This document shows positions 5,661-8,737 of a DNA stretch of 8,737 nucleotides, one piece after another. The stretch lies in contig LUZV01000235.1 in the NCBI GenBank assembly GCA_001603765.1, positions 1 to 8,737 on the forward strand, read 5' to 3'. Origin of the DNA: Anaerolineales bacterium Chloro_02. Its GTDB lineage: Bacteria > Chloroflexota > Anaerolineae > Anaerolineales > Anaerolineaceae. The notes beneath the pieces were generated by a model that was not told where the DNA came from, ran no database searches, and saw nothing but the letters and a program-made list of their open reading frames with translations. How positions within the stretch are numbered: the stretch's first letter is position 1; every line of letters starts with the position of its first letter. The translations under genes and the position numbers were made by a program.

Positions 5661-7205
5661 TTAAACCGGCATGTTGCCGTGCTTGCGCGGCGGGTTTGTT
5701 TCAACCTTGTTTTGCAGCGCGGCGAGCGCTTCGATCAGCTTTTGGCGGGTTTCAGCAGGTTCGATGACCTCATCGATATAGCCGGCTTTAGCCGCGGCGT
5801 ATGGGTTGAGGTATGCTTCCTGATACTCCTGGGTGAGGCGCGCGCGCTCGGCTTCGGGGTCATCGGCGGCTTTGATCTGCCTGCCGTAAAGGATATTGGC
5901 AGCGCCTTCAGCGCCCATCACGGCGATCTCAGCGGAAGGCCAGGCGTAGGTGATATCGGTGCCGAGGTATTTGCTGCTCATGACCACATACGCGCCGCCG
6001 TAAGCTTTGCGCGTGACGACGCTCACCTTGGGCACAGTCGATTCGGCGTAGGCGTAGAGCACTTTTGCGCCGTGGCGGATGATGCCGCCGTATTCCTGCG
6101 CCACACCCGGCAAAAAGCCCGGAGAGTCCACAAAAGTTACAATCGGGAGGTTGAACGCGTCGCAAAGGCGCACGGTGCGGGCGATTTTATCAGCAGAGTT
6201 GATGTCCATCACGCCAGCCATCATCATCGGTTCCTGTGAGATCACGCCCACAGGGCGTCCGCCGAGGCGCGCGAAGCCGACAATGGCATTGGGCGCGTAG
6301 CCAGCCTGCAGCTCGAGGAAGGAACCCTGATCCATAATCGCCTCAATCGCGGCGCGCATGCTGTAGGGCACGCTGGGGTCTTCGGGCACGAGCTCGTTGA
6401 GCTCATTGGCGCGGCGGGTAAGGGCGTCTTGCGAGGCATGCACAGGGGGCATATCCACATTGTTGGAAGGCAGGTACGAAAGCGACTGGCGCGCCAGGGC
6501 GATCGCGTCTTGCTCGGTGGCGCCGACCATGTGGCAATTGCCGCTGGTGGTCAGATGCACGTCCGCGCCGCCGAGGGTTTCGGAATCCACTTCTTCGCCG
6601 GTGACGGTCTTGATGACAGCCGGGCCGGTGAGGAACATGTAAGACTTGCCCTTGACCATGATGATCAGGTCTGTGACAGCGGGCGAGTAGGAGGCGCCGC
6701 CAGCGCAGGGTCCCATGATCAGGCTGATTTGGGGCACCACGCCAGAGTAGATGGCATTGCGGCGGAAGATCTCAGCATAGCCGCCGAGGCTGCGCACACC
6801 TTCCTGGATGCGCGCGCCGCCAGAATCGATCATGCCGATGATGGGCGAACCGGTCTTGACGGCAAGGTCCATCACGCGGCAAATCTTCTGGGCGTGCACT
6901 TCGCCGAGCGCGCCGCCCTGAACGGTGAAATCCTGGGCGTAGACGTAGACGGTGCGGCCTTCAACCAGACCATAACCGGTAACAACGCCGTCGCCGAGGG
7001 TGGCATCGCCCTCAGCGGGGTCACGCTGGCTGGTGAGGGCGCCGATCTCGCGGAAGGTGCCGGGGTCGAGCAGCAGCTCAATGCGTTCGCGGGCGGTCAG
7101 GCTGCCCTTGGCGTGCTGGCGGTCGATGCGCTCTTGCCCGCCGCCGAGTTTGGAAGCTTTCTGCAGGCTTTTCAGCTTCTGAATACGGGAATTCGTCTCT
7201 GTCAT
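5661..7205 (-). CDS. mmdA: Acyl-CoA carboxyltransferase, methylmalonyl-CoA decarboxylase alpha subunit
   Basis: The product is a 514-residue biotin-dependent carboxyltransferase of the PccB/MmdA type. It moves the carboxyl group between (S)-methylmalonyl-CoA and biotin in the cytoplasm. The N-terminal signature HAKGSLTARERIELLLDPGT (31-50) opens the first crotonase-like half. The glycine-rich oxyanion-hole segments are GPCAGGASYSPA (165-176) and RKAYGGAYVVMSSK (399-412), and the C-terminus PRKHGNMPV is characteristic. A length of about 510 fits MmdA or PccB, not the longer GcdA of glutaconyl-CoA decarboxylase. No biotin carboxylase is present nearby. The following genes supply delta, gamma and beta subunits, so a decarboxylase is more likely than propionyl-CoA carboxylase. 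The ATG at 7205 is preceded by AAGGAG with a 5-nt gap. It is the first gene of the operon. Confidence 0.94.
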   Translation of the reverse strand: MTETNSRIQKLKSLQKASKLGGGQERIDRQHAKGSLTARERIELLLDPGTFREIGALTSQRDPAEGDATLGDGVVTGYGLVEGRTVYVYAQDFTVQGGALGEVHAQKICRVMDLAVKTGSPIIGMIDSGGARIQEGVRSLGGYAEIFRRNAIYSGVVPQISLIMGPCAGGASYSPAVTDLIIMVKGKSYMFLTGPAVIKTVTGEEVDSETLGGADVHLTTSGNCHMVGATEQDAIALARQSLSYLPSNNVDMPPVHASQDALTRRANELNELVPEDPSVPYSMRAAIEAIMDQGSFLELQAGYAPNAIVGFARLGGRPVGVISQEPMMMAGVMDINSADKIARTVRLCDAFNLPIVTFVDSPGFLPGVAQEYGGIIRHGAKVLYAYAESTVPKVSVVTRKAYGGAYVVMSSKYLGTDITYAWPSAEIAVMGAEGAANILYGRQIKAADDPEAERARLTQEYQEAYLNPYAAAKAGYIDEVIEPAETRQKLIEALAALQNKVETNPPRKHGNMPV

Positions 7206-7231
7206 TGACTCTCCTTAATGATTCAAATTTT

Positions 7232-7245
7232 CTCCCGTTCGGGAG
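7232..7245 (-). promoter_or_regulatory. Hairpin in the leader of the decarboxylase operon
   Basis: CTCCCG (7232-7237) and CGGGAG (7240-7245) form a perfect 6-bp stem with a two-base centre. On the minus strand it lies between the predicted start of transcription (about 7256) and the Shine-Dalgarno (7216-7211), and is followed by GAAAATTT rather than a T tract, so it is not a classic terminator. It could affect mRNA stability or translation. Confidence 0.35.
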
Positions 7246-7262
7246 GTGGATCAGATTGAGAT

Positions 7263-7271
7263 ATTGTAACA
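7263..7271 (-). promoter_or_regulatory. Predicted extended -10 promoter of the mmd operon
   Basis: On the minus strand TGTTACAAT gives an extended TG plus the -10 box TACAAT (7268-7263). No convincing -35 box is seen. The predicted start is about 7256, leaving a leader of about 50 nt. The shape closely matches the dnaB operon promoter (TGTTAGAAT). Confidence 0.5.
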
Positions 7272-7473
7272 TCAGAATGGGTTATGGCGAGATAAATCCC
7301 CGAGAGATGATAAGGGAAGCGTGGGGTTGGGCAGTAAGTTTGAGGAGTTGCGCTAAGGTGAGACTGAAGGTGAAAAACCTTTGGGATTCCCTTGGTTTAT
7401 GCTGACGAACAAGGCGTGTCTGAAGATGGCAGATCTTTGGGCTTCTCATGGAGAGAAGGCTGAGGCCATTGCC
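7272..7473. other. Intergenic stretch with no recognisable gene
   Basis: This is the first part of the 964-bp gap between mmdA and the repeat-protein gene. Short frames exist on both strands but none has a Shine-Dalgarno, a family-like sequence or a credible composition. An interrupted palindrome, AAACC...GGTTT around GGGATTCCC, lies at 7375-7398. Nothing else was recognised. Confidence 0.5.
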
Positions 7474-7515
7474 GTCATCGCGAGCGCATGTCCCGTCATC
7501 GCGAGCGCATGTCCC
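7474..7515. repeat. 21-nt tandem repeat (two exact copies, third degenerate continuation)
   Basis: Units start at 7474 and 7495, each beginning GTCATCGCGAGCGCATG and ending TCCC. A third unit starts at 7516 with the same first 13 bases and then changes into the left arm of the MITE-like element. The period is exactly 21 nt. It looks like repeated duplication of the end of that element. Confidence 0.85.
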
Positions 7516-7598
7516 GTCATCGCGAGCGAAGCGAAGCGATCTCCCAAGTTGGTTGAGCGGTAGATTGCTTCAGTCGTTATTACTCCTTCGTAATGACG
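7515..7598. repeat. 84-bp MITE-like imperfect inverted repeat
   Basis: The ends are CGTCAT (7515-7520) and ATGACG (7593-7598). Inner arms GAAGCGATCT (7533-7542) and AGATTGCTTC (7562-7571) pair over ten positions with one G-T wobble, around a 19-nt loop. ATTAC/GTAAT (7579-7594) forms a small extra hairpin. No coding capacity is present, as expected of a non-autonomous palindromic element. Confidence 0.6.
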
Positions 7599-7609
7599 AA
7601 TTAACGCCC

Positions 7610-7629
7610 GTCATCGCGAGCGAAGCGAT
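7610..7629. repeat. Isolated copy of the element's left end
   Basis: GTCATCGCGAGCGAAGCGAT repeats the first 18 bases of the left arm at 7516 exactly and then ends GAT. No right arm follows, so it is a solo or truncated copy. It directly precedes the larger duplicated element. Confidence 0.7.
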
Positions 7630-7694
7630 ATCAGGTGTTTAATTTTTTTGGATCGTTTTTTCTGTTAATGGTCCTTGACCAATAAAAAACATAG

Positions 7695-7712
7695 CCCTCT
7701 CCTTGGAGAGGG
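7695..7712. repeat. 8-bp-stem hairpin in copy A
   Basis: CCCTCTCC (7695-7702) and GGAGAGGG (7705-7712) are exact inverses around TT. The identical hairpin occurs in copy B at 7898-7915. Confidence 0.85.
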
Positions 7713-7753
7713 TCGGCGCAGCCGGGGTGAGTTTCTTTACCCTACATCCGTAT

Positions 7754-7800
7754 CCCTCATCCGCCCTGCGGGCACCTTCCCCAAAGGGGAAGGCTGAGGG
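7754..7800. repeat. Three-stem palindrome (potential three-way junction) in copy A
   Basis: An outer stem CCCTCA (7754-7759) with TGAGGG (7795-7800) encloses two hairpins: GCCC/GGGC (7763-7773) and CCTTCCCC/GGGGAAGG around AAA (7775-7793). All stems are perfectly paired. Copy B repeats this without change at 7957-8003. Confidence 0.85.
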
Positions 7801-7847
7801 TTTTCCCGTCATCGCGAGCGCAGCGCGGCGAACTCTGGTCTTGAATA

Positions 7848-8034
7848 TTTTTGGATCGTTTTTTCTGTTAATGGTCCTTGACCAATAAAAAACATAGCCC
7901 TCTCCTTGGAGAGGGTCGGCGCAGCCGGGGTGAGGTTCTTTAACCTACATCCGTATCCCTCATCCGCCCTGCGGGCACCTTCCCCAAAGGGGAAGGCTGA
8001 GGGTTTTCTCGCTATCGCGAGCGGAGCGCGGCGA
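7848..8034. repeat. Composite palindromic element, copy B (187 bp)
   Basis: This is the direct repeat of 7645-7831 at an offset of 203 bp, with 16 bp of unique sequence between the copies. Hairpin (7898-7915) and three-stem palindrome (7957-8003) are unchanged; the terminal core has drifted to CGCTATCGCGAGCG. The high identity implies a recent duplication. Confidence 0.9.
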
Positions 8035-8110
8035 TCTACCGTTTGGTTAAAACCGTTATCCTTCATCCTTTGGGGTGAAAGTTTGTTTTGCCCATAACAA
8101 CTCGCAAGAC

Positions 8111-8132
8111 GAGGCGGCAAGTGGACCGCCTC
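8111..8132. other. Hairpin downstream of the repeat-protein gene
   Basis: GAGGCGG (8111-8117) pairs with CCGCCTC (8126-8132) around an 8-nt loop, 38 nt past the stop of the minus-strand gene. No T tract follows on either strand, so it is at best a factor-dependent terminator or an mRNA 3' end stabiliser. Confidence 0.4.
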
Positions 8133-8169
8133 GCTATATTGTGCTTGTCCGTGTTTGCCTGTGTTACTG

Positions 8170-8737
8170 TCAATTATTCAGACCGAAGCGCCTGCGCAGT
8201 TCTTCAATTTTACTTTTGAGCTCTTCTATCAGCGCCTCATCGCTGATCACTTTCATTAAGTTTTGTAGTCCATCAACAAATTCGAGCGCGATCTCCTGAG
8301 AGCCTGGGAATTGCCGGTAAAGCTCTTCAATCCGAGCCACGCTGAGGCTCACTTCCCGCGCTGTTTCCTGTTCTACCGTCAGATTGACCAGCCCCTTGGC
8401 AAATTCGAGCGCGATCTCCTGGGAGGCTGGGAATTGCCGGTAAAGCTCTTCAATGCGGTCCACGCTGCATGCCCTTTCCTGCGCTGTTTCCTGTCTGTTT
8501 GTCAGGCTGACCAGCCCCCTGGCAAACGCCTCCGCTATCTCCTGGGTGGCTGGGAATTGCCGGTAAAGCTCTTCAATCCGAGCCACGCTGAGGCTTACTT
8601 CTTGCGCTGTTTCTTGTCTGATTGTCAGTCTGATTGTCAGATTGACCAGCCCCCTGGCAAGCCTGAGCGCGATCTCCTGAGAGGCTGGGAATTGCCGGTA
8701 AAGCTCTTTAATGCGGTCCACACTGAGGCTCACTTCC
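8170..8737 (-). CDS. Helical tandem-repeat protein, C-terminal part (5' end beyond right edge)
   Basis: Only the last 188 or so codons are in the window. The GTG at 8733 is not the start: it encodes the Val of the repeat motif REV-SLSV, and the codon before it (GAA) continues the repeat. Four repeats are seen, of 45, 41, 41 and about 31 residues, with consensus SLSVxRIEELYRQFPxSQEI followed by ALEFAKGLVNLT and a QETAQEV linker. Each unit looks like a pair of amphipathic helices, as in TPR-like alpha-solenoids, which usually mediate protein-protein contacts. A charged helix (ISDEALIEELKSKIEELRRRF) caps the C-terminus. The repeats are nearly identical at DNA level. Any catalytic or membrane domain would be upstream, outside the window, so no function is assigned. 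The stop is TGA at 8172-8170. Confidence 0.8.
   Translation of the reverse strand, partial: EVSLSVDRIKELYRQFPASQEIALRLARGLVNLTIRLTIRQETAQEVSLSVARIEELYRQFPATQEIAEAFARGLVSLTNRQETAQERACSVDRIEELYRQFPASQEIALEFAKGLVNLTVEQETAREVSLSVARIEELYRQFPGSQEIALEFVDGLQNLMKVISDEALIEELKSKIEELRRRFGLNN
8257..8730 (-). repeat. Coding tandem repeat array, 123-bp unit
   Basis: Units on the minus strand are 8730-8596 (135 bp), 8595-8473, 8472-8350 and 8349-about 8257. A 24-bp core is identical in all four (8304-8327, 8427-8450, 8550-8573, 8685-8708). The longer first unit carries a 12-bp direct duplication (8616-8627 copied at 8628-8639) that adds four residues without breaking the frame. Confidence 0.9.

Larger units (their letters stand above)
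7645..7831. repeat. Composite palindromic element, copy A (187 bp)
   Basis: This segment matches 7848-8034 at 181 of 187 positions by direct reading, with mismatches at 7732, 7740, 7806, 7809, 7810 and 7821. In order it holds a T-rich end, a CCCTCTCC/GGAGAGGG hairpin (7695-7712), a three-stem palindrome (7754-7800) and a terminal GTCATCGCGAGCG core (7808-7820). No protein family is recognisable in any frame. Confidence 0.9.

Noticed and set aside
6429..7208. Plus-strand open frame of 259 codons antisense to mmdA
   Set aside because: It is long only because the opposite strand is GC-rich coding sequence. The product is rich in Gly, Ala, Asp and His without family motifs, and mmdA is unambiguous.
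7375..7398. Interrupted palindrome AAACC...GGTTT as an operator or terminator
   Set aside because: It is over 100 bp from the mmd promoter, has no T tract and has mismatched inner spacing; chance cannot be excluded.
7474..7545. Possible CRISPR array
   Set aside because: The 21-nt units abut with no unique spacers between them, and no cas genes are near. It is a simple tandem repeat.
8062..8080. Small hairpin TTCATCC/GGGTGAA as terminator of the repeat-protein gene
   Set aside because: It includes a G-T pair, lies about 90 nt past the stop and has no T tract on the minus strand.
7703..8097. Two short frames (7703-7888 and 7906-8097) with nearly the same protein
   Set aside because: They arise because the 187-bp element is duplicated. 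The frames run through palindromes and have no start signal, so they are not genes.
8731..8733. GTG as start codon of the repeat protein
   Set aside because: It is the Val of the repeat linker REV, and the preceding GAA codon also fits the repeat, so the frame continues outside the window.

Overview
This window looks like chromosomal DNA from an anaerobic bacterium of the Chloroflexota, most plausibly class Anaerolineae. That is an inference from gene content: a replicative helicase in an operon with a bifunctional-nuclease-family protein and a DnaD-type primosome protein, a sodium-pumping decarboxylase, GTG/TTG starts, and dense short palindromic repeats. No rRNA, tRNA, CRISPR array or transposase gene was seen.

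Left block (about 1-2670, minus strand): an apparent operon reading leftwards, BFN/DUF151 protein, then dnaB replicative helicase, then a DnaD-domain protein that runs off the left edge. Spacings are 12 and about 20 nt. A good extended -10 promoter lies just upstream. Divergent from it (2736-3491, plus strand) is a response-regulator-like transcription factor. It has an intact OmpR/PhoB winged helix but a receiver domain lacking the phosphoacceptor Asp, the acidic pair and the conserved Lys.

Middle block (3492-7271): a short intergenic region with a 60-bp REP-like inverted repeat and a strong bidirectional terminator. It is followed by a four-gene minus-strand operon read from 7205 down to 3753: carboxyltransferase alpha, small membrane delta/OadG, biotin carrier gamma and membrane beta. 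This is the subunit set and order of the Na+-translocating methylmalonyl-CoA decarboxylase (mmdA-D-C-B). The enzyme would decarboxylate methylmalonyl-CoA to propionyl-CoA through carboxybiotin and export Na+. Genes overlap or sit 8-11 nt apart, and an extended -10 promoter and a leader hairpin precede mmdA.

Right block (about 7272-8737): roughly 960 bp without a credible gene. It holds a 21-nt tandem repeat, an 84-bp MITE-like inverted repeat, scattered copies of a GTCATCGCGAGCG core, and a 187-bp composite palindromic element present twice, 203 bp apart, with only six mismatches. Beyond it is the 3' end of a minus-strand gene made of near-identical 41-residue helical repeats, whose N-terminal part lies beyond the right edge.

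Most of the window is recognisable housekeeping or energy metabolism. The least explained parts are the degenerate-receiver regulator, the repeat-dense intergenic region and the internally repeated protein at the right edge.
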